From NCBI RefSeq assembly GCF_014195535.1, contig NZ_JACIBY010000028.1:1-46484 (forward strand): 46,484 nucleotides of DNA, in the 5' to 3' direction. A model generated the notes under the pieces. The model did no database searches. It saw only the letters and a program-made list of their open reading frames with translations, and was not told where the DNA came from. A program made the translations under genes and the position numbers. The stretch is from Runella defluvii (GTDB lineage: Bacteria > Bacteroidota > Bacteroidia > Cytophagales > Spirosomataceae). Shown here piece after piece: positions 1 to 7,217 of the stretch; position 1 is the first letter of the stretch; each line of letters opens with the position of its first letter.

Positions 1-3000
1 TTCAGTCCGCAATTAATTGCCGTTGCTGCGCTGCCGTTTGACAACGTTATGGCCAATGGATTCCCGCCTTGCGTGGCCGTTACCGTAAATTTATTGGCAC
101 TCATTGGAGTGGTGGATACATGAATACTGAACGTCATGTAATCATCTGTACCATCTTCGGGCGTACCGTTGGCGTGGCAAAGTGGAATAGCTGCAACAGG
201 CGCGATGGCATTCACACGGACGGCCACGGTATCCGTACAATTCAGTCCACTGACCGAATACACAAAACGATACGTTCCTGCCACAGTCATGCCCGTTACG
301 TTGCCATTGGCATCAATGGTCGCCGCAGCAGGGTTGGCAGGACTACCAATAGGTACCCAGGTGCCGCCTGTAGTAATGGCCGTTAGTTTAGCTGTCGTGA
401 CTGGTGCACAAACGCTCACATCATTTCCTGCATTTGGTTTGATACATACACAATTCGGAAGCGTAAATTTATCGGTGTCTTTGCAAGCTGTGGTTGTTTG
501 AAAACCTACATTAATGGGAACATCCACTTGGCCATTGCTTGGCATATTGAAGTTTACCGTCACTGGCGATAATACCCCTCCTGCAACATTGATAATACGG
601 GTTGAATCTCCCGCGGTCACAATGATATTTTCGCCCGATGGATTGCTCGACCAAGACACCACTATATCCAATGGTGCTTTGCCATCTTTGCAAGCACCTA
701 CGTTTACTGCATCTATGTTTAGTACACAAACTGCTGGCTGACACGGCAAAGGTGTGCGTATGGTCTTGCTATCCTTGCAAGTGCTAGTTCCACTAAACAC
801 CGCATTAAGTACATAATCTGTATTATTGGCAGGAAGCGTAAACGATACCAACGCGGGCGAGGTCGCTGTCGTCAAGTCAATGGTTTTGGTTACACCATTG
901 AGGGTAACGTTGATATTTTGTCCACTTGGCGCATTTGCCCAAGCTACAAACACATTGGCTGTTACTTCACTGGCAGTACCTGTCCATACGCATGGACTGA
1001 GCGTATAATTCGTGATTTTGACATCACAATTCGTATCTTGATAAATACCCAAATCCCATGTACGGTCATCCTCGCCTGCATCTAAGGTTGTTACAATCGT
1101 AATGATACCATCAGAGTCTAAAGCATCATTCCCCCCCTGATTGCTGGTGGTGGTTACGTAGCCTGCTGGCGGATAAAACTTGGCAAAGTAATCGCCAGGT
1201 TGCAAGGTAGAGAACAAATATTTACCCGCACCATCAGTCACCGTAAAGCCGACAAATAGATCGGTAGTAGGATCTGAAATGCCATCGCCATTGTCTTTAT
1301 AAAGTTCCACGCGCACGCCTGAGACCCCCGTTGCTCCGTCGTCCTGAATACCATTTTTGTTGGTATCTATCCATACATAATCACCATACACCGCGGGTTG
1401 AATGGGTTTGAGTTTAATCCCCACTTTAATAGGCTCGGCGGCAAGCAATGGTTGATTATTGTCGGTACGAGTAGCGACAAAACCAAAAGAATTCCACGCA
1501 ATTTCGTCATTGGTAGGGGCATCTACTGGTGCTCGCATCGGCCAGCTGAACACCAACGAATCGCCACCAGTCAACGTTTTTGTACCAAAATCAATTTTTA
1601 CCGCCTGAACTTGCGTAATATCCAAAGGTGGCGTCACGCTCCAGTTAGGAGGTGTACAACCCGTTGGGAAAGGCGAAGGGTCAGAGGGTTGCTTTACTTC
1701 ATCGCGGCAAGGGTTAGAAACAGTAGTATAATAAACTGTTACCCCTGCTGGCGCGGAAATTGGATTGGCCAAATTGGGTCGCCACTGACTCTGACGAGGT
1801 TGGGGGTCAATCACACCTCGGTCGCCCACAAAAGGTAAAATATCAATGATTTTGATGTCTTTCATCACCACGTTACCTGTATTTTTGATGATGAGACGAT
1901 AGTCTGCGTCTCCACCTGGTACCGTTTGTCCAAAGGCAGGATAACGAGAATAGGCAACATCGCATAACCCTTTGACCCATTTGATGGATTCCATCGACGC
2001 AGAAGCTGCAATACTGATATCACATTGCCCGTAATTTGTATTAGCCCTTCCTACCAACTCAGTGGTATTTCCGTCCAAGTCCCAATCCTTCGTATCCGTA
2101 AAATTACCAAAGTTGTAGTCTGGCGCATTCGCAGAAGCATTGGAGAAAGTAGCAATAAAATCGGCATTATAAGGCCCAGGAGGAAGGGCTGGCGAAATTT
2201 TTACGGAAACACCCACCGTGAATCGTTCGCCATAAGGTACTACCGTTCCGCTTGGAAATGTCCAGCGGTATAAATCTCGTAGTACTCCTCCCGTTGTTAT
2301 ATAATTAGGAATAATCTCTAAGGTAGGCGGGGTCGTAATGCCCGTATTATTAGCAGTAAAAGTCTCGGAGCCTGACACATAAATAGAGCCCGAAGGTATC
2401 AATAAAGCACAGACTGGATTTAGACCGTTTGAATACCCGACATCTGCGAGTAACGTACCAGAAAAAGTCACGGTTCCACCCGCTACTTGCGCGCAATTCG
2501 ACGCGTGTGCTGCACTATATATAGCCCTAGAAGTAGTAGGTCGTGGTTGTAAAGTCACCGAACTATTACACACTGTTCGTCCTGCTTGGTTGGGTATTCC
2601 TGCTGTTGTACTTGTCCACTCCATGCAGTTAGTGACTGTTTCGGCAACAGTCACCTCACCTATTGCTTTAAAATGCAATATCTGGCTACTCGACAATATA
2701 GAAGCGTTGGGCATGAAGGGACTTGTAAAAACAAACTTAATTTTTGTAAAGTAAGTCCCCGAAGGAAGATCAGGAACGCCTACACCAGCACCCAATGCAA
2801 CCCAGGTACTTCCCGACACATTGGTCTGGTACTCAATGTGGTGAATATCCTCCCACTCAAGTACCCGTACCCCATTGTATTCCGCATCTTGGTCTATGAT
2901 AGCGTTGGCGGGGATGGTTTCGATGATTTCCACATTTTCCAAAGGCACGTTTCCAGTATTGGTAAAACTCCACCCATACGAAAATCGCTGGCCTGGAAAG

Positions 3001-4043
3001 TAATTCCCACTTCCACCTTTGGTCAATACCGCAGCAGTGACAGGATTTGCTAAGGTGGTCGTCTCTATTAAATCAGAAACACAGTTGCCTCCCACATTGT
3101 CGCCATTATTGAGCACAGCCGCACTCCCTGAAAAAGGCGTATAATCGACCGTTGCAGTATTGGTCACGACATCGGATGCATTAAAAGTAGGTGAGTTAAA
3201 TTTCACCTGAATATCTAAATTAAAGTAAAAACTTTCCCACGTGCCACTGCCATATTGTCGTAAGGTCAAATTGGGTATAGTGGCCGTAACCACCCCTGAG
3301 GAATAGGTTCCTGTCCCGACTTGGGTACCGTTAATGTGATATACTTTGGCACTGATAAACTCTGCATTGGCAGGTAAGTTATCGGTTACGGTAATATTGG
3401 TTGCCTGCAAAGTTCCAAAGGGCGTAAACAGAGGATTAGAACCTCCATTTGCAGAAACCCGAATGCGATACGTGGTGATGTTGTTGATCGCCCCACCATT
3501 GAGCAATGTTTTCAGGGCACAAATCCGAGGGACGGCCGTCACATTGATACAATGATTTTTAGCGCCCGAAGTAGCCCCACTGCCATCCGTTATCTCAGCG
3601 GTTGTGCAAAGTTGGGTATTATTGGGCGTAGTCAGGTTATTGGTTCTGACAATGAACTCCAATACACCCGTCGAGCCCGATGGCACTGGGTTAATAAAGG
3701 TTATCGTCAGTTTTTTGGCCCCTACCGTATTGGTAAACACAAAGTTCGCCACTGGGGCGTGGGTAGTTCCTACAAATTCGCCCACGGTATAAATATTATC
3801 GGGCAAATTAATAACGGCCTTTACATTGGAGGCGTTTCCTGTGGTACTGGAAACAGAATAATTTAATTGAAGCGTGTACTTATCCCCCGATTGAACGGTG
3901 GTCAAGTCATTTTTCTCTTTGTAATCCAACGAAATCGTTACCTGTGCCTTCGCACACAAGACTGTTCCCAATAACAAGGTTGTGAAACAAAATAACCTGT
4001 AGATTTTTGGATGAATAGAAGGAATGTAGATGTACTTTTTCAT
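1..4043 (-). CDS. Giant secreted DUF11/SdrD_B surface protein A (C-terminus beyond left edge)
   Basis: The minus-strand frame is open from an ATG at 4043 to the left edge, giving 1347 codons without a stop, so the C-terminal part is missing from the window. The first ~35 residues form a signal peptide ending near AKAQ. A long beta-sandwich/DUF11-like region follows, with 'NTGNV' motifs typical of conserved-repeat domains. An SdrD_B (Cna-B-like) domain starts near residue 887 (VYGDYVWIDTNKNGIQDDG, a Ca-binding-type DxNxNG loop). Two related Ig-like modules come next, each with a conserved SGxNI core, then one Ig-like module near residues 1197-1280 that matches the third module of the 247-residue repeat in proteins B, C and D. 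The last visible piece (CHANGTPEDGTDDYM) is shared with C. Residues ~690-900 closely parallel B (WVKG, DILPFVGD, QWRPNL, EIAWNSF), so A and B are paralogues. A role as a surface adhesin or matrix protein is inferred. Confidence 0.85.
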   Translation of the reverse strand, partial: MKKYIYIPSIHPKIYRLFCFTTLLLGTVLCAKAQVTISLDYKEKNDLTTVQSGDKYTLQLNYSVSSTTGNASNVKAVINLPDNIYTVGEFVGTTHAPVANFVFTNTVGAKKLTITFINPVPSGSTGVLEFIVRTNNLTTPNNTQLCTTAEITDGSGATSGAKNHCINVTAVPRICALKTLLNGGAINNITTYRIRVSANGGSNPLFTPFGTLQATNITVTDNLPANAEFISAKVYHINGTQVGTGTYSSGVVTATIPNLTLRQYGSGTWESFYFNLDIQVKFNSPTFNASDVVTNTATVDYTPFSGSAAVLNNGDNVGGNCVSDLIETTTLANPVTAAVLTKGGSGNYFPGQRFSYGWSFTNTGNVPLENVEIIETIPANAIIDQDAEYNGVRVLEWEDIHHIEYQTNVSGSTWVALGAGVGVPDLPSGTYFTKIKFVFTSPFMPNASILSSSQILHFKAIGEVTVAETVTNCMEWTSTTAGIPNQAGRTVCNSSVTLQPRPTTSRAIYSAAHASNCAQVAGGTVTFSGTLLADVGYSNGLNPVCALLIPSGSIYVSGSETFTANNTGITTPPTLEIIPNYITTGGVLRDLYRWTFPSGTVVPYGERFTVGVSVKISPALPPGPYNADFIATFSNASANAPDYNFGNFTDTKDWDLDGNTTELVGRANTNYGQCDISIAASASMESIKWVKGLCDVAYSRYPAFGQTVPGGDADYRLIIKNTGNVVMKDIKIIDILPFVGDRGVIDPQPRQSQWRPNLANPISAPAGVTVYYTTVSNPCRDEVKQPSDPSPFPTGCTPPNWSVTPPLDITQVQAVKIDFGTKTLTGGDSLVFSWPMRAPVDAPTNDEIAWNSFGFVATRTDNNQPLLAAEPIKVGIKLKPIQPAVYGDYVWIDTNKNGIQDDGATGVSGVRVELYKDNGDGISDPTTDLFVGFTVTDGAGKYLFSTLQPGDYFAKFYPPAGYVTTTSNQGGNDALDSDGIITIVTTLDAGEDDRTWDLGIYQDTNCDVKITNYTLSPCVWTGTASEVTANVFVAWANAPSGQNINVTLNGVTKTIDLTTATSPALVSFTLPANNTDYVLNAVFSGTSTCKDSKTIRTPLPCQPAVCVLNIDAVNVGACKDGKAPLDIVVSWSSNPSGENIIVTAGDSTRIINVAGGVLSPVTVNFNMPSNGQVDVPINVGFQTTTACKDTDKFTLPNCVCIKPNAGNDVSVCAPVTTAKLTAITTGGTWVPIGSPANPAAATIDANGNVTGMTVAGTYRFVYSVSGLNCTDTVAVRVNAIAPVAAIPLCHANGTPEDGTDDYMTFSIHVSTTPMSANKFTVTATQGGNPLAITLSNGSAATAINCGL

Positions 4044-4701
4044 GGGTAAAATGTTTGGAATAGTATGTATCAAAGACCATCCCAAAAAGTACACAATTAA
4101 CTAAAATGGATACATACGGCTCCTTATAGGATACCAAAGGAAGTGACAAATAAAACCATCCAGCAATTTTCGTAAAGAAAAAAATAAACATGCACAATCG
4201 CAATTATGATGCCGATAATAAAACATTATTATAAAAAATAAAATCAATATATAAACAATGAATTCCTGTAAACATTACCCATTTTATTTACTTTAAATAT
4301 ATAAATACATGTGTATATATTTATTTAAACTACTGATTATAAATTTATTACACAAAATAAAAAGAAAATAAAAATCATACAATTTATTAGTACATTTAAA
4401 ACAAGTATATAATTTACTCAGCCTAATCGGATACTTTAAATCAAATAACTTGCAAAACTTTTCAACAAATAACATTTATAAATTTTTGATATACTAAAAT
4501 TGAAATACATATACCGTATCTAATTATGTTTCAAAAATAAGTCTATTTAACTTCTCAATAGCCCTATCTTCATATACCTATAAAAATTTTGTTTTTTAGT
4601 ATATAAAACAAGGATAATGCAAGCCATTGGGCCTAAAAAGCATAAACAGACTAAAGCCGATAAGTTTACTAGCTAAATTTGGTATATAGACTTATATCCC
4701 A
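4044..4701. other. AT-rich intergenic region between the LytTR gene and surface protein A
   Basis: This 658-bp gap contains no convincing gene; a 60-codon frame at 4293-4475 is low-complexity AT-rich sequence. From about 4200 to 4680 it is strongly AT-rich with A and T tracts. A 9-bp inverted repeat lies close to the start of A and is listed separately. The promoter of A is presumably here, but no clean TTTG/TAnnTTTG Bacteroidota promoter was found on the minus strand. Confidence 0.6.
4063..4117. promoter_or_regulatory. 9-bp inverted repeat upstream of surface protein A
   Basis: GTATGTATC at 4063-4071 and its exact reverse complement GATACATAC at 4109-4117 are separated by 37 bp. The near arm is 20 bp from the ATG of A at 4043. 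The spacing suits either two half-sites of an operator or the stem of a 5'-leader structure. The regulator is unknown; the neighbouring LytTR and AraC-type proteins are obvious candidates. Confidence 0.35.
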
Positions 4702-5388
4702 CTAAATAATAGTATTGAGGTTTTTCGACTGCAATTCATGTTTTGCACGCCGACTTATTGGGAGAAAATGCCCTTCCTCAAGCTCTACTTGGCTCTTTTC
4801 AAAGTCTATTTTTTTGACGAACTTTTTCTGAACCAAAAAACTACGGTGGATTTGCAAAAAGCGGCCTAGAGGCAGATGTTGTTTCAACAACGTCAGCGAT
4901 TTTTTAAACGCATAACGCTTGGTCTTGGTCTGAATGAAGGTGTAGGTACGTTCTACCTCGATATACAGAATGTCTTTAATCGCAATAATTTCACCGCGAG
5001 ATGTACCCCTGATAAATTGTGGTTCTTGCCTGATTTGTTGCGATAAGATTCGGATAGCGCTCTCCAAGGTATTTGTATGAAAGGGCTTCACTAAATAAAA
5101 TACGTGCGAAAAATTAGCGACCTTCTCATAGATTTGGGGCACGTCTTCATTGATGATTAATATAATCGGAATTTGGAAAGCCCCTAATGATCCCAAGCAT
5201 TCCTTGTCTTGGGCCGTTGCATCTTCAAAAATCGTCGCAATAATTAAGTCCACGTGACTTACTTCAATCAAATCAAGTCCTTCATCACAAGAGCCAACTT
5301 TACCAACAATTGAGTAGCCTAAATTAGAAAGCAGGAGTTCAAAATGAGAGTTTTCCAGCGGATTGGATTGGATAAACAAAATATTCAT
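4702..5388 (-). CDS. LytTR-family DNA-binding regulator with a degenerate receiver domain
   Basis: This 228-residue protein has an N-terminal receiver-like fold (residues ~1-115) and a C-terminal LytTR DNA-binding domain (~125-222, with the typical IHRSFLVQK and FLPISRR elements). The receiver is atypical. The acidic cluster is QSN at residues 7-9 instead of E-D-D. The aligned phospho-acceptor position is Thr52 (codon ACG) instead of Asp. The switch Thr is replaced by a hydrophobic residue, and only the Lys in LVKPF remains. Phosphorylation-dependent control is therefore unlikely. It lies upstream of surface protein A on the same strand and is divergent from a mini-AraC gene, matching the arrangement at 42403-43878 except that no histidine kinase is present. 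Regulation of A is inferred from position. Confidence 0.9.
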   Translation of the reverse strand: MNILFIQSNPLENSHFELLLSNLGYSIVGKVGSCDEGLDLIEVSHVDLIIATIFEDATAQDKECLGSLGAFQIPIILIINEDVPQIYEKVANFSHVFYLVKPFHTNTLESAIRILSQQIRQEPQFIRGTSRGEIIAIKDILYIEVERTYTFIQTKTKRYAFKKSLTLLKQHLPLGRFLQIHRSFLVQKKFVKKIDFEKSQVELEEGHFLPISRRAKHELQSKNLNTII

Positions 5389-5693
5389 AGGTGAGAATAG
5401 GGTGGTAAAAACCAGAAATCTTGGGCAAAAGAATTACTTATTATAATAAATACCTAAAGAAAATCTACAAACGTTTGCTTAAAGGGTATATTCGATTTAT
5501 ACCACCATGTTTAATAGGCATATAAAATATGTCTATTAGAAAAGTGTAGAATTGACACAAGTATAGTTTCGTAACCGTTTTAATACCTAATATACCCATT
5601 CAATACCGTTTAATAAGTAGTCCCTTTTTAGCTTTAAAAAAATTCTTACTTTTGAAATCAGTATAGTTTACACTCGTTTACCCTACCAATAAT
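5389..5693. promoter_or_regulatory. Divergent intergenic region with clustered short repeats
   Basis: This 305-bp AT-rich region separates the divergent LytTR and mini-AraC genes. It contains GGGTATA at 5484-5490 facing TATACC at 5498-5503, and TATACCC again at 5591-5597. ACCGTTT occurs at 5574-5580 and 5605-5611, 31 bp apart (about three helical turns). AGTATAGTTT occurs at 5560-5569 and again exactly 100 bp later at 5660-5669. The cluster suggests operator sites for one or both flanking regulators. Confidence 0.4.
5647..5654 (+). promoter_or_regulatory. Candidate Bacteroidota -7 promoter element of the mini-AraC gene
   Basis: TACTTTTG matches the Bacteroidota -7 consensus TAnnTTTG exactly and lies 39 bp before the ATG at 5694. 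A clear -33 TTTG is not present at the expected distance, so the assignment is tentative. Confidence 0.35.
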
Positions 5694-6275
5694 ATGATAC
5701 ATATAGACCCTGTTTCCAATCAAGTGGCCCCTCCCTACGTTAACATTTTTATTAAGCAAGAAGAATTACCACACGTTGTAGAACTACTTCTACAAACCAA
5801 GGTACCCTTTGTTGTGAGCCACCAACCTAACGATGTAAATGTGCCTACACCTTCGAGCTATGATGCTACAAACCAAGCTAGTATGGAAGACCCACCTTAT
5901 GAGATGGGCGTAAGCTCAAAATCGCAAGAAGGGCATGTAAAGCGTCTTTTTTCTCTAAAGAAGGAAATTGAACGAATGATTGATTATTATTTATCGGCGG
6001 GTGAAGAGCCAAATGTAGAAGTTGTTGCCCAACGTTTAAACTTTAAAGTATCGGTATTCAAAACGCATTTTAAAGATGCTTATGGCAAACCATTTTATCA
6101 ATTCTATATTGATAGAAAAATGGAGTACGCCGCCGACCTACTGCGAAAAGGAGTCAGGGGAGCACAGGTATCCCTACGAGTAGGGTATTCTCATCCCATT
6201 AAGTTTAATAAAATGTTCCAGAAACATTTTGGGGTAACGCCAAAAAAATACCAAGAAGCACTAAGTATTTATTAG
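5694..6275 (+). CDS. Small AraC-type transcriptional regulator (mini-AraC 1)
   Basis: The 193-residue protein has a short N-terminal segment (~residues 15-45, VNIFIKQEELPHVVELLLQ, beta-alpha-beta-like, ending in HQP), a low-complexity linker, and a C-terminal AraC-type helix-turn-helix (~95-190). Recognisable elements are the first helix region VAQRLNFKVSVFKTHFKDAY and the second GVTPKKYQ. Its paralogue at 43297-43878 has the same length and layout, including an N-terminal strand followed by LL-rich helix and FxxxxQP. Both are divergent from a LytTR gene and next to giant surface proteins. It lacks the usual AraC sugar-binding cupin domain. The ligand is unknown. A role in controlling protein A or the LytTR gene is inferred. 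Confidence 0.88.
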   Translation: MIHIDPVSNQVAPPYVNIFIKQEELPHVVELLLQTKVPFVVSHQPNDVNVPTPSSYDATNQASMEDPPYEMGVSSKSQEGHVKRLFSLKKEIERMIDYYLSAGEEPNVEVVAQRLNFKVSVFKTHFKDAYGKPFYQFYIDRKMEYAADLLRKGVRGAQVSLRVGYSHPIKFNKMFQKHFGVTPKKYQEALSIY

Positions 6276-6300
6276 AGGACCTCGTACTGAGAAGTCATTG

Positions 6301-7209
6301 TTAGAAGTATAGCCAATGGGCTTTGACTCCATATTTTCGTGTGTATTCCAACGTCGGAGCAGGTATTTTTACTGTATTTAGCAGAAAGAACAATGCCTTT
6401 ACGCCTTTTCGACGGGTTGGAATACGCCGAAAATCTATGTCTAACGACAGGTAGTATTGCCGATAAGGGTCATATCCTAACATCCTACTTTTTTCGATTT
6501 CTGCCCCTACCATATCGTGAATGCCGTATCCAAACGACACACTCAGCCACTTCGGAAAGCGAGAGGCTGGCATAAAAGAAGCCACATTGAACGAAAACCA
6601 GTATGTTTGTCCATTGTAATCCTTCAGCCATTGTTCACTGAGGTTTTGCCCGAGTAGTTCGGGGCGAACCTTCGCAAGCGACGTCGGGTGAAAAGAAAAT
6701 TTGGGAACAATGCGTTCTTCGTTCCAAAGTGCATACTGACCTAAGTACAACGACGGCCCCAGCACGTTGGCCACCATGTCGGAAGGGGAAAAACCATAGG
6801 TCGGGTACTGAAATCCGTCCAAAATTTCGATAGGAGTCAAAAACAAAAAACCCGAAAGCGCACCGTACAAGGCTGCTTGTTTACGGCTCACATTGGTTTG
6901 CTGATAAAGCGCCGCAGTATGGCGGCAAATTTGATACGCCGTAAAGAAATGCCCTACCTTGTCGAGCTGTTGCCACTCGTGCGCATCGTCACTTACGTGG
7001 AAATGGCTGAAATCATTGGTCTTGTACCACGCCTTGCTCAAGCCATAAATAGACCCAACGTAAGCTGCGCTCTCTCCCGCCATTATCCAATGCAAAGCTC
7101 GGTAATTGGGTTTAACGTTCAGCGAGTCTTTTTGTGCAAAAGCGCATCCTCTCGCCAACGTGAAACTACACAATGCAAGAATTACTAACTGTCGTCTAAT
7201 TTGAGGCAT
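6301..7209 (-). CDS. DUF2279 family membrane-associated protein
   Basis: From the ATG at 7209 the protein is 302 residues. I prefer this start because it falls just after the upstream stop at 7218 and gives a direct N-terminal signal sequence (RRQLVILALCSF, cleavage near AFAQ). A longer frame from 7290 would overlap the upstream gene. The family signature DKVGHFFTAYQIC follows, then hydrophobic segments (YGALSGFLFLTPIEILDG; SDMVANVLGPSLYLGQYALW). The C-terminal third (YWFSFNVASF, LSVSFGYGIHDMVG, YYLSLDIDF) has an alternating pattern like a small outer-membrane beta structure. DUF2279 has no established function. It is 8 bp downstream of the VWA gene and probably co-transcribed. The preceding AraC gene converges on it with only 25 bp between stops. 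Confidence 0.8.
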   Translation of the reverse strand: MPQIRRQLVILALCSFTLARGCAFAQKDSLNVKPNYRALHWIMAGESAAYVGSIYGLSKAWYKTNDFSHFHVSDDAHEWQQLDKVGHFFTAYQICRHTAALYQQTNVSRKQAALYGALSGFLFLTPIEILDGFQYPTYGFSPSDMVANVLGPSLYLGQYALWNEERIVPKFSFHPTSLAKVRPELLGQNLSEQWLKDYNGQTYWFSFNVASFMPASRFPKWLSVSFGYGIHDMVGAEIEKSRMLGYDPYRQYYLSLDIDFRRIPTRRKGVKALFFLLNTVKIPAPTLEYTRKYGVKAHWLYF

Positions 7210-7217
7210 TATGGTGG

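Noticed and set aside
1132..1138. Run of seven C (G on the coding strand) in protein A as a phase-variation tract
   Set aside because: The frame is intact, the tract is short, and a similar run occurs in the VWA gene near 8225; there is no sign of slippage.
3907..4203. 98-codon minus-strand frame across the start of protein A
   Set aside because: It overlaps the signal-peptide region of A in another frame; A is clearly the real gene.
4293..4475. 60-codon minus-strand frame
   Set aside because: It lies in AT-rich intergenic sequence, with a low-complexity Lys/Tyr/Phe/Ile-rich product and no supporting start signal.
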